Source: AP-15 sp963733945
GTDB taxonomy: Bacteria; Pseudomonadota; Alphaproteobacteria; ATCC43930; CGMCC-115725
Reading direction: 5' to 3'
DNA: 64,000 nucleotides
Assembly (NCBI GenBank): GCA_963733945.1
Contig: CAVTFD010000001.1
Location: 62,001-126,000, forward strand
The notes beneath the pieces were generated by a model that was given only the letters and a program-made list of their open reading frames with translations, did not search any database and was not told the origin of the DNA. The position numbers and the translations under genes were made by a program. How positions within the stretch are numbered: position 1 is the first letter of the stretch; each line of letters begins with the position of its first letter. Below are positions 37,668 through 45,547 of this stretch, in pieces.

Positions 37668-38129
37668 TCACGAAGGCAAATCTTTGCGCAGCACGTAGGA
37701 GGTGGCTGCGATACGATAGCCGAGCGCGGCGTAGAATGCGTGCGCCGGCGCACGCATGACATTCGAGCTCAACACCACCGAGCGACAGTCGCGTTCGCGC
37801 CCCCAACGTTCCGCTTCCGCCATCAGGGTTCGGCCGATGCCGGCCCGGCGGAACGCCTCGTCGACGACGATCGCCTGCACAACCGCTTCCCGCGGGTTCT
37901 CGATCGCCGGGCGGACGAACATATGGAGCAGGCCCACGATCCGCCCCGCCATCTCGGCGACAAGCGCCGAGTGGTCGGGGGTGAAGATAACCTCGCCTAC
38001 CCGTCGCATCGCCTCCTCTAGGGTCATCTGGTAACCCAGCTGGGCGAGCAGACTCAGGCATTGCGGGATGTCGTCGCGGGTTATCGAGCGCAGACGGAGC
38101 GATGGCATTGGTCCGCCGCCCTCACTCAT
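37668..38129 (-). CDS. GNAT-family N-acetyltransferase
   Basis: 153 residues from the ATG at 38129, which overlaps the end of the acyl-CoA dehydrogenase gene by eight bases; the ATG at 38108 is possible. The GNAT fold has VGEVIFTPDHSALVAEM, AIVVDEAFRRAGIGRTLM with the acetyl-CoA-binding R-x-x-G-x-G/A, and APAHAFYAALGYRIAATSY, the FYxxLGY block. The acceptor is unknown. It is coupled to the valine genes by overlap. Confidence 0.87.
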   Translation of the reverse strand: MSEGGGPMPSLRLRSITRDDIPQCLSLLAQLGYQMTLEEAMRRVGEVIFTPDHSALVAEMAGRIVGLLHMFVRPAIENPREAVVQAIVVDEAFRRAGIGRTLMAEAERWGRERDCRSVVLSSNVMRAPAHAFYAALGYRIAATSYVLRKDLPS

Positions 38130-39272
38130 TCGACGGGCCGAGCAGATGCCGGGCGATGATCACCCGCATGATCTCGTTGGTGCCTTCGAGGATCTGGTGC
38201 ACGCGCAAATCGCGCAGATAGCGCTCGATCGGAAAGTCCTTCAGATAGCCGTAGCCGCCGAACAGCTGCAATGCCTCGTTGCAGATGTGGAACCCGGCAT
38301 CGGTCGCGAAACGCTTGGCCATCGCGCAATGCATGACCGCCTGCGGATCGCTGCGGTCGAGGCTCGCCGCCCCGCGCCAGACCATCAGCCGCGCCGCGTC
38401 GAGTTCGGTCGCCATGTCGGCGAGCTTGAACTGCAACGCCTGGAATTCCGCGAGCGGGCGGCCGAACTGGCGGCGTTCGAGCAGATAGGCGCGCGCCGCT
38501 TCGAGACAGGCCCGCGCCCCGCCCAGCGAACACGCGGCGATATTGAGCCGCCCGCCGTCGAGCCCCATCATCGCGATCTTGAACCCGTCCCCTTCGGCGC
38601 CGATCCGATTGGCCACGGGGACCCGGCAATCCTCGAAGATCACCATCGCCGTCGGCTGCGAGTTCCAGCCGAGTTTTCTTTCCTTCTTGCCGAAAGAGAG
38701 GCCGGGCGTCTCCTTTTCGACGACCAGACACGAGATGCCCTTTGGCCCCTGGCCGCCGGTCCGCACCATCACGACGTAGATGTCGCTCGACGCCGCCGCC
38801 CGAGATGAACGCCTTGGTCCCGTTCAGCACGTAATCGTCGCCGTCGCGCACGGCGCGGGTGGCGAGCGCCGCCGCATCCGATCCGCTGCCCGGCTCGGTC
38901 AGGCAATAGCTCGAAAGATGCGCCATGCTGGTCAGATCAGGCAGAAACCGCGCGCGCTGCTCGCGCGCTGCCGAAGCGGTCGATCATCCACGACGCCATG
39001 TTGTGGATCGACAGATAGGCCGCCGTCGACGCACAGGCCGCGGCCAATTCCTCGAAGATGATCGCCGCATCGATCCGGCCGAGCCCGCTGCCGCCGAACT
39101 CCTCGCCGACATAGATCCCGGCAAAACCCAGCGCCGCCGCCCGCCGTAACGCCTCGACCGGGAACTCCTGGCGCTCGTCCCACCCCGGGGCCTGAGCCAG
39201 CCATTCCTCGCGCGCAAACGCCCGCGCCGTCTCCCGAAACGCCCGCTGCTCGTCAGAAAGCTCGAAATCCAT
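38122..39272 (-). CDS. acyl-CoA dehydrogenase (isobutyryl-CoA type), two frameshifts
   Basis: MDFELSDEQRAFRETARAFA starts at 39272. The N-terminal domain is GIYVGEEFGGSGLGRID. Near 38930 the frame shifts to SMAHLSSYCLTEPGSGSDAA, the flavin and substrate loop, and near 38800 it shifts again, to SDIYVVMVRTGGQGPKGISC. The rest is intact: KKERKLGWNSQ, RRQFGRPLAEFQALQ, QLFGGYGYLKDFPIERYLRD and QILEGTNEIMRVIIARHLL, where QILEGTNE holds the catalytic-base region. About 380 residues. With the hydroxyisobutyryl-CoA hydrolase and mmsB it fits valine degradation (ACAD8-like). Other acyl-CoAs remain possible. Confidence 0.82.
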
Positions 39273-39305
39273 GCGGGAATATAGGCGGCAACACCAAAAC
39301 GGCGA

Positions 39306-39330
39306 CCGCCCGCAACCAGGCTGCGGGCGG
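39306..39330 (-). terminator. hairpin downstream of the deacylase gene
   Basis: CCGCCCGCA (39306-39314) and TGCGGGCGG (39322-39330) form a perfect 9-bp stem with a 7-base loop. It lies 25-49 bases after the deacylase stop, reading on the minus strand, and is followed on that strand by a short TTTT. It probably ends transcription of the deacylase before the acyl-CoA dehydrogenase start at 39272. Confidence 0.55.
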
Positions 39331-39354
39331 CCTACCCGGGAGTATGCGATCTAG

Positions 39355-41058
39355 TTACGCGTGGTTGGCGTGGTAGTAGGTGTTGCGCAGCACGCGGCCG
39401 GGGAGCGCCCCGGTATGCTTGCCGTTCTCCATCAGCACCTGGCCGTTGACGATCGTTGCCATGATGCCGGCCGCCGGCTCCTTGACGCGCCAGCCGCCCG
39501 CCGGGAAGTCGTGCACGATGCTTTCCGGCAGCGGGCGAACGGTATCGGGATCAAAGATCACGATGTCCGCCGCCATGCCCGGCCGCAGCAAGCCGCGGTC
39601 ATAGAGGCCCAACGCCGAGGCGGAATCAAAAGTCAGCCGCCGCACCGCGTGCTCCAAGGTCATGACCTGCTTTTCGCGGACCCACTCGCTCAACAGCCGC
39701 GTGCTGTAGCCATAGCCGCCGTGGAACTGCACGTGCGCGCCGCCATCCGACAATCCGACGATGGCGTTCGGATAGGTCAGGATCTTGGCCATTGCTTCGT
39801 CGTCGACGTTGTTCTCGGCCATCATAAAGCCGGTGTCCAAATTCTCCTCGACGACGAGGTCGAGAAAGGCGTCGATGACCCGCTTGTTCTGGTCCTTGGC
39901 GATCTGTCCGATAGTCTTGCCCTTCAGCGCCTGGTTCTTTTCAAGGACCGGGGTCTCGACCCACATATAGTTGTACCATTGGCGCGAGTAGCCGGCGGCC
40001 GGGACCTCGACTTTGTGCTCGACGACTTCATCGTGCAGTTTCTGCCGGATCGCCGGATCGGCATAGGCCTTCAGTTTTTCTTCGTCGGAGGACAGCAGGA
40101 TCGGATGCCAGGTCGGTGAGCCGCGGAAGGTCTGGCAGTTGTGCATCGTAAAGCTCTGCGTCGTACGGTTCGGGCTGCACAGCGGATAGGCCCGAATGCC
40201 GGCCTTCGAGGTCTCGTCGACGCGGGCCATGTGCTTTTTCCACAAATCGGGCTCGCGTACCGTCTGTCCCAGATTGTTGTAGATGACCGTGCGGCCGGTC
40301 GCCTCCGACAGACGCGCCATCAACCCGTCATTGAGCTCGGCCGCACGGCCGCCGCCCGATTGGATGATGCCGGTGCCCATTTCGCGCAACACGTCGCCGA
40401 GCGCGAAGATTTCCTTTTCGTCGGCCCACAACGCCGGGATATGGACGCCCTGCGGGTCGTAGTGGCCCTTGTTGCGCGACACCGACAGACCGAGCGCGCC
40501 GCCCTTGATGCCGTCGCGCACGACGTCCTGCATTTTCTTGATTTCGTCGTCCGTGGCGGTGCGGCCCTGGGCCTCGTCGCCCATGACGTAATAGCGAACC
40601 GTCGAATGGCCGATCAAATTGCCGACATTGACCCCCAAATGCTGGTCGAGCCGGTCCATGTATTGGGGGATCGTCTCCCAATCGACCTCGACGGTGTTCA
40701 GCACTTCCATCGGGATCGCTTCGACATAGGACAGGAACTCGGCGACCCGCTTTGCGGTGCCGGGCCGCACCGGCGCCAAGGCCAGCGAGCAATTGCCGAA
40801 CATGACCGTCGTGGCGCCATGGTCGGGTGAGAACGAGCACAGCGGGTCCCAGGTGACCTGCGCGTCATAGTGGCAGTGGTTGTCGATAAACCCAGGCGCC
40901 ACGACATGGCCGGCGGCGTCGATCGTGCGCGTGGCCGGTCCGCTCAGTTTGCCGATTTCGACGATCTTGCCGTCCTTGACGCCGACATCGCCGCGGAACG
41001 CCGGCATGCCCGAGCCATCGACGATGCGGCCATTCTTGATCAACAGATCATACGCCAT
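39355..41058 (-). CDS. N-acyl-D-amino-acid deacylase / amidohydrolase, copy A
   Basis: This 567-residue D-aminoacylase-type amidohydrolase has the start MAYDLLIKNGRIVDGSGMPA, with the metal-binding GFIDNHCHYDAQVTWDPLCS near residue 55 and SVSRNKGHYDPQGVHIPALW around the bridging region. The catalytic Asp is in IVGLSDGGAHVQFH, and GMAADIVIFDPDTV is the C-terminal beta domain. The family hydrolyses N-acyl-D-amino acids or related amides with zinc. It is complete and ends in LRNTYYHANHA. It is the downstream member of a tandem duplication with 41040-42800. Confidence 0.9.
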   Translation of the reverse strand: MAYDLLIKNGRIVDGSGMPAFRGDVGVKDGKIVEIGKLSGPATRTIDAAGHVVAPGFIDNHCHYDAQVTWDPLCSFSPDHGATTVMFGNCSLALAPVRPGTAKRVAEFLSYVEAIPMEVLNTVEVDWETIPQYMDRLDQHLGVNVGNLIGHSTVRYYVMGDEAQGRTATDDEIKKMQDVVRDGIKGGALGLSVSRNKGHYDPQGVHIPALWADEKEIFALGDVLREMGTGIIQSGGGRAAELNDGLMARLSEATGRTVIYNNLGQTVREPDLWKKHMARVDETSKAGIRAYPLCSPNRTTQSFTMHNCQTFRGSPTWHPILLSSDEEKLKAYADPAIRQKLHDEVVEHKVEVPAAGYSRQWYNYMWVETPVLEKNQALKGKTIGQIAKDQNKRVIDAFLDLVVEENLDTGFMMAENNVDDEAMAKILTYPNAIVGLSDGGAHVQFHGGYGYSTRLLSEWVREKQVMTLEHAVRRLTFDSASALGLYDRGLLRPGMAADIVIFDPDTVRPLPESIVHDFPAGGWRVKEPAAGIMATIVNGQVLMENGKHTGALPGRVLRNTYYHANHA

Positions 41059-41117
41059 TTCCGTCCCTTTCTTGGTCGTTGCAACAGACCCACTTTTCCC
41101 TGCGAAAAACTTAACAC
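39376..41117 (-). repeat. tandem duplication unit A, 1,742 bp
   Basis: The sequence at 39376 onward matches that at 41118 onward with a constant offset of 1,742 bases. It covers the deacylase gene except its last seven codons, together with its leader. The copies differ by scattered substitutions and by a small indel in the leader (cgaaaaactt against cgaaaaagtct). They are therefore diverged and not one sequence assembled twice without change. Confidence 0.85.
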
Positions 41118-42800
41118 GTAGGTGTTGCGCAGCACGCGGCCGGGGAGCGCCCCGGTATGCTTGCCGTTCTCCATCAGCACCTGGCCGTTGACGATCGTTG
41201 CCATGATGCCGGCCGCCGGCTCCTTGACGCGCCAGCCGCCCGCCGGGAAGTCGTGCACGATGCTTTCCGGCAGCGGGCGAACGGTATCGGGATCAAAGAT
41301 CACGATGTCCGCCGCCATGCCCGGCCGCAGCAAGCCGCGATCATAGAGGCCCAACGCCGAGGCGGAATCAAAAGTCAGCCGCCGCACCGCGTGCTCCAAG
41401 GTCATGACCTGCTTTTCGCGGACCCACTCGCTCAACAGCCGCGTGCTGTAGCCATAGCCGCCGTGGAACTGCACGTGGGCGCCGCCATCCGACAATCCGA
41501 CGATGGCGTTCGGATAGGTCAGGATCTTGGCCATTGCTTCGTCGTCGACGTTGTTCTCGGCCATCATAAAGCCGGTGTCCAAATTCTCCTCGACGACGAG
41601 GTCGAGGAAGGCGTCGATGACCCGCTTGTTCTGGTCCTTGGCGATCTGTCCGATAGTCTTGCCCTTCAGCGCCTGGTTCTTTTCAAGGACCGGGGTCTCG
41701 ACCCACATATAGTTGTACCATTGGCGCGAGTAGCCGGCGGCCGGGACCTCGACTTTGTGCTCGACGACTTCATCGTGCAGTTTCTGCCGGATCGCCGGAT
41801 CGGCATAGGCCTTCAGTTTTTCTTCGTCGGAGGACAGCAGGATCGGATGCCAGGTCGGTGAACCGCGGAAGGTCTGGCAGTTGTGCATCGTAAAGCTCTG
41901 CGTCGTACGGTTCGGGCTGCACAGCGGATAGGCCCGAATGCCGGCCTTCGAGGTCTCGTCGACGCGGGCCATGTGCTTTTTCCACAAATCGGGCTCGCGT
42001 ACCGTCTGTCCCAGATTGTTGTAGATGACCGTGCGGCCGGTCGCCTCCGACAGACGCGCCATCAACCCGTCATTGAGCTCGGCCGCACGGCCGCCGCCCG
42101 ATTGGATGATACCGGTACCCATTTCGCGCAACACGTCGCCGAGCGCGAAGATTTCCTTTTCGTCGGCCCACAACGCCGGGATATGGACGCCCTGCGGGTC
42201 GTAGTGGCCCTTGTTGCGCGACACCGACAGACCGAGCGCGCCGCCCTTGATGCCGTCGCGCACGACGTCCTGCATTTTCTTGATTTCGTCGTCCGTGGCG
42301 GTGCGGCCCTGGGCCTCGTCGCCCATGACGTAAAAGCGAACCGTCGAATGGCCGATCAAATTGCCGACATTGACACCCAAATGCTGGTCGAGCCGGTCCA
42401 TGTATTGGGGGATCGTCTCCCAATCGACCTCGACGGTGTTCAGCACCTCCATCGGGATCGCTTCGACATAGGACAGGAACTCGGCGACTCGCTTCGCGGT
42501 GCCGGGCCGCACCGGCGCCAAGGCCAGCGAGCAGTTGCCGAACATGACCGTCGTGGCGCCATGGTCGGGTGAGAACGAGCACAGCGGGTCCCAGGTGACC
42601 TGCGCGTCATAGTGGCAGTGGTTGTCGATAAACCCAGGCGCCACGACCTGGCCGGCGGCGTCGATCGTGCGCGTGGCCGGTCCGCTCAGTTTGCCGATTT
42701 CGACGATCTTGCCGTCCTTGACGCCGACATCGCCGCGGAACGCCGGCATGCCCGAGCCATCGACGATGCGGCCATTCTTGATCAACAGATCATACGCCAT
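41040..42800 (-). CDS. N-acyl-D-amino-acid deacylase, copy B with replaced C-terminus
   Basis: The start is MAYDLLIKNGRIVDGSG at 42800; a 20-codon upstream extension exists but the ATG at 42800 matches copy A. It is nearly identical to copy A, with substitutions such as VRFYVMGDE for VRYYVMGDE. At 41117 the duplication junction replaces the native end: after LPGRVLRNTY it reads into the leader of copy A (VLSFSQGKVGLLQRP...) and stops at 41040, 19 bases inside copy A. About 586 residues. The catalytic domain is complete, so activity is plausible with an altered tail. Confidence 0.88.
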   Translation of the reverse strand: MAYDLLIKNGRIVDGSGMPAFRGDVGVKDGKIVEIGKLSGPATRTIDAAGQVVAPGFIDNHCHYDAQVTWDPLCSFSPDHGATTVMFGNCSLALAPVRPGTAKRVAEFLSYVEAIPMEVLNTVEVDWETIPQYMDRLDQHLGVNVGNLIGHSTVRFYVMGDEAQGRTATDDEIKKMQDVVRDGIKGGALGLSVSRNKGHYDPQGVHIPALWADEKEIFALGDVLREMGTGIIQSGGGRAAELNDGLMARLSEATGRTVIYNNLGQTVREPDLWKKHMARVDETSKAGIRAYPLCSPNRTTQSFTMHNCQTFRGSPTWHPILLSSDEEKLKAYADPAIRQKLHDEVVEHKVEVPAAGYSRQWYNYMWVETPVLEKNQALKGKTIGQIAKDQNKRVIDAFLDLVVEENLDTGFMMAENNVDDEAMAKILTYPNAIVGLSDGGAHVQFHGGYGYSTRLLSEWVREKQVMTLEHAVRRLTFDSASALGLYDRGLLRPGMAADIVIFDPDTVRPLPESIVHDFPAGGWRVKEPAAGIMATIVNGQVLMENGKHTGALPGRVLRNTYVLSFSQGKVGLLQRPRKGRKWRMIC

Positions 42801-42859
42801 TTCCGTCCCTTTCTTGGTCGTTGCAACAGACCCGCTTTTCCCTGCGAAAAAGTCTAACA
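41118..42859 (-). repeat. tandem duplication unit B, 1,742 bp
   Basis: This is the second unit, upstream in the direction of transcription. The junction between units lies at about 41110-41118, next to a TAACAC shared by both leaders. Recombination between leader and 3-prime gene end can explain the altered C-terminus of copy B. Confidence 0.85.
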
Positions 42860-43205
42860 CCCGATCGTCTCATTCCTATCAAGAATCGCACCGACCCGAA
42901 AATTCGCCGGACTGCAAAAGCGCCCGATCCTCGATCGTGCGGTCATCGGCACATTTGCCGCATTTACCCGGCGAAACGCCCAGAGCCGGCCTCATTTGGA
43001 ACCGCCCCCGCTTTCAGCGAAAAGGGGTTCCCGCACCTCACACGCGGCCAGCGTTCGGGTTGTGGGCGTGATGCTCCCATGGGCAAGGCGATGAGCGTCG
43101 GGGCGTATACGGCAAACTGGGCGATCGGCGCCGCCGCCGACGGATCCGGTATGCCCTATACGGCTACAGCGCGGCGGTTCCCGCTCTCGGGCAAAAAAAT
43201 CAACT

Positions 43206-43225
43206 TGTGTGAAGCAGTTCACACA
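43206..43225. promoter_or_regulatory. CRP-like palindrome
   Basis: A perfect 8-bp inverted repeat, TGTGTGAA then GCAG then TTCACACA, contains TGTGA-N6-TCACA exactly, the CRP/CRP-like consensus. It is followed at 43227-43234 by a run of T. Its centre lies about 70 bases before the transcription start predicted from the TTGACA promoter downstream, a classical class I activator position. It could also act as a weak terminator with the T-run. The 346 bases before it (42860-43205) hold no gene that I can support. Confidence 0.5.
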
Positions 43226-43250
43226 TCTTTTTTTGCCGACCAGATATTGT

Positions 43251-43279
43251 TTGACAGAGGTTTCAGCTCAATGTATGCG
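43251..43279 (+). promoter_or_regulatory. sigma-70-type promoter for the secreted-protein cluster
   Basis: TTGACA at 43251-43256 matches the -35 consensus perfectly. A 17-base spacer leads to TATGCG at 43274-43279, a fair -10. The first gene of the cluster starts 50 bases downstream, after GGGGAGAGACAG. Confidence 0.45.
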
Positions 43280-43328
43280 CGGTGAAAATCACAGGACTGA
43301 CTAGTTCTAAAAACGGGGAGAGACAGTA

Positions 43329-43610
43329 ATGGCCAAATACTTATTTGCCATGTTAGTGGTTAGTGTCAGTTGTATTGGCCAGATTAGCGCACCCGCTTGG
43401 GCGCAAAGCGACCTGGCTAATAGTTGTGGTCCTCAGCATAATCAATCCTGCTTTGCGGTTAGACACGACGATCCACCGCCGTCGCAGCCTCATGCGCCAC
43501 TTTCTGGATACACTCCTCCGCCACCTGCATATTCGCCTTCTGGCGGGGGAAACTCCTGCCCACCGGGGTGCTCAAGCACTGCCACCACATGCGAATGTGC
43601 ATTTAAATGA
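43329..43610 (+). CDS. small exported Pro-rich, Cys-containing protein
   Basis: 93 residues, with a good ribosome site (GGGGAGAG) 8 bases before the ATG. A signal peptide spans about residues 1-25 (LFAMLVVSVSCIGQISAPAWAQ). The mature part has six Cys: one pair near residues 33 and 41 and a C-terminal group (SCPPGCSSTATTCECAFK), with PPPPAYSP and other Pro runs between. No known domain. First of four consecutive exported small proteins on this strand. The local base composition is AT-richer than the core genes. Confidence 0.7.
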   Translation: MAKYLFAMLVVSVSCIGQISAPAWAQSDLANSCGPQHNQSCFAVRHDDPPPSQPHAPLSGYTPPPPAYSPSGGGNSCPPGCSSTATTCECAFK

Positions 43611-43693
43611 TCGACCGACTTAGCAGTCGCCATCCCGGTTCATGCGCAAGTGGAAGCTCAATAGGACTGCCCATCAATGAGCGCGAGGGGACT

Positions 43694-44503
43694 ATGAGCA
43701 AGCAGAGCCACCCCTTCTGGTGCAAACTCGCTTCTTTGGCATCGCCGCTACTAGTGGTAGCGATTTGCATAATCTTGTTACTTTCCCACACCGTTTTGGG
43801 TCAATCCGCTGGACCCGCCTCTCTGATCGCCACGAACGGCACTTTCATGGGCTTGAGACTTGGTGCAAGCAAACCGGAGACCGAACGTGCAGGCGCACGA
43901 GGGCTTCAATTGGATCCAACGTCGCAGTTCCGAGGAGCCGTTTACAAGGTCGCATACCTCTCAGCCGAATTCGACGGTACTCATCGGAGGACACTTTATT
44001 TCGACGACCAATTCGGGTTGTATCGCGTCCGTTGGGAGATTGGGAATTTGCTGAATAACGACGCGTTCACCGGTCCACAATTATTTAACAAATGGAGAGA
44101 GCTGGTACCGCCCTTCCATCGTGTGAACCCTAATGCACCCATAACCTCTCTAACGCGTCCGAGCGTCAATAATCTCAACCTGGACACGCTACGACAATGC
44201 CCGAGGGGACCACAGAATATACGCTACGGTTTATCCCACTTGTCGGATGCGGGGCTGGAACAGTTCATGACTGAGAAGCTGGGCGCGGTCAGGGGAAAAT
44301 CCTGTCCGGAGACGTGTTATGCATTTGCTATGATGTGCGGTGCCTTACCCCAATACTCAGTCGAGTTCTTAATTGGCCCGGATCAAGTTGTACGATTTGC
44401 AACGGACAATATGAGCGATGGCCGCGCCATCCTCGTAGTAGTATTTGAAAACAAACGGATCGCCAACGTAATGATAGACAGAACCAGACCACGTAATTAC
44501 TAG
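43694..44503 (+). CDS. exported protein of unknown function
   Basis: 269 residues from the ATG at 43694, which follows GCGAGGGG; the frame is open for 29 more codons upstream without a ribosome site. An N-terminal signal or anchor spans about residues 10-35 (LASPLLVVAICIILLLSHT). The soluble part contains FMGLRLGASKPETERAGARG near residue 50, a pattern reminiscent of small periplasmic domains that begin with a GxxLGxS turn, and later CPETCYAFAMMCGALPQY. I recognise no family. It is likely cotranscribed with the flanking small genes. Confidence 0.65.
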   Translation: MSKQSHPFWCKLASLASPLLVVAICIILLLSHTVLGQSAGPASLIATNGTFMGLRLGASKPETERAGARGLQLDPTSQFRGAVYKVAYLSAEFDGTHRRTLYFDDQFGLYRVRWEIGNLLNNDAFTGPQLFNKWRELVPPFHRVNPNAPITSLTRPSVNNLNLDTLRQCPRGPQNIRYGLSHLSDAGLEQFMTEKLGAVRGKSCPETCYAFAMMCGALPQYSVEFLIGPDQVVRFATDNMSDGRAILVVVFENKRIANVMIDRTRPRNY

Positions 44504-44525
44504 GATATCTCCGAGGCGGATCGTT

Positions 44526-44897
44526 ATGCAAACTTTCAGTAGGATGGCGACGATAATGCTTTTCGTCGGAACCACTTTATTGGTAGTTAAAGGATATGCC
44601 ACACAACTTCCCAAAGATGAATTCGTCTCTTCCGACGGCCCGATCGGCAGGGGTGAGTACGTATTGGCATATTCGAAATCCTTATGTGTTGCGCAGTGTA
44701 GGGCACATCTAAACCATTGCCTAGCGTCGGCGCGACGCGCATGTCCACAGGACACAAACTGGGTTCTTTGTCAAACTCCCGTGGATAGAGCAAATTTGGT
44801 TGAACAATTTAGCGCGGATTGCCGAGAAGGCTCGGCTCGCTGCATTGACACTTGCTTAGAAGGGTTGATTGATCCGGATTTTAGCTGGGACCAGTAG
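44526..44897 (+). CDS. small Cys-rich exported protein
   Basis: 123 residues. Signal peptide around residues 6-25 (RMATIMLFVGTTLLVVKGYA). Nine Cys follow in a spaced pattern: C-x3-C-x5-C, C, C, C, C-x3-C, for example SLCVAQCRAHLNHCLASARR and CIDTCLEG. This suggests disulfide pairs outside the cytoplasm. No family recognised. It starts 22 bases after the previous stop. Confidence 0.65.
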   Translation: MQTFSRMATIMLFVGTTLLVVKGYATQLPKDEFVSSDGPIGRGEYVLAYSKSLCVAQCRAHLNHCLASARRACPQDTNWVLCQTPVDRANLVEQFSADCREGSARCIDTCLEGLIDPDFSWDQ

Positions 44898-44985
44898 ACC
44901 AGTAGGGAGTGCAGATACAGCCTTCGTTGGTATGACAATGGAGAGATTGAGCCTCTAATCCCCAACCCTTGAGGAGAGCTGAGTA

Positions 44986-45243
44986 ATGCGTGCATTCCCG
45001 ATCGTTTCGGCCATCGTGCTAACTGTGACGGTTACCTCTTTGATGCCGATCGTAGGCAACGCAGCCAGTAATAATGCCCCGCCGCCATTGTCCGCTCCGC
45101 CTCCTACTACGGTCTCTCCGCCACCTCCGACTATCCCTCAGTCAAACGTGATCGTCCCTCAATCAAATATCGCTCCGCCGCCGACCGGCGAAGAGTCAAC
45201 ACCGCCTCCGCCGGCGGTTAGCGACCAAAACACCAAAAATTAA
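44986..45243 (+). CDS. small exported Pro-rich protein
   Basis: 85 residues preceded by TTGAGGAGAGCTGAGT, a strong ribosome site. Signal peptide about residues 1-26, ending near VGNAAS. The mature 58 residues are almost all Pro, Ser, Thr, Gln and Asn, with PPPPTIPQSN and a repeated PQSNV/I-IVPQSN-type element. It has no Cys. It is probably disordered and cell-wall-facing or surface-exposed. Last of the four-gene exported set. Confidence 0.65.
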   Translation: MRAFPIVSAIVLTVTVTSLMPIVGNAASNNAPPPLSAPPPTTVSPPPPTIPQSNVIVPQSNIAPPPTGEESTPPPPAVSDQNTKN

Positions 45244-45547
45244 TACGACGGTGCGGCGTGCATGTGATCTTAGGCTTCGGTGTCCGTCGGCGGTACGTTC
45301 GCCGCAGTCGAATTTCCTGCGGGGTTGCCATGGATGATGTGTGTCAACCACGTGATCTGCAAAAGATTTCGGTAGTACTAGTCGGGCAGTTCTGGTGCTT
45401 TGTATCGATCGAAAATACCGGTCATAAAATCGAGTCCGGTCTTATTGGCTGCTGCCTCCCTACCTCACCCGTCAGACGCCGCGCTTAGCTAACCACGTTC
45501 CGTGTACGCGCCGAGATCGGCGGTACGCAAGCGCCGGTCAACGCGGG
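45244..45547. other. 304-bp gap, no gene seen
   Basis: This lies between the exported-protein cluster and the convergent persulfide dioxygenase gene. A 76-codon plus frame at 45258 has no ribosome site or recognisable domain. I see no clear terminator hairpin. Confidence 0.45.

Noticed and set aside
39355..42860. Assembly duplicate of one gene with no biological change
   Set aside because: Not claimed as pure artefact because the copies differ by substitutions and a leader indel. The alternative of two joined strain haplotypes is kept open in the finding.
42821..43285. 154-codon plus frame before the secreted-protein cluster
   Set aside because: It has no ribosome site or motif, and it overlaps the CRP-like palindrome and the promoter.
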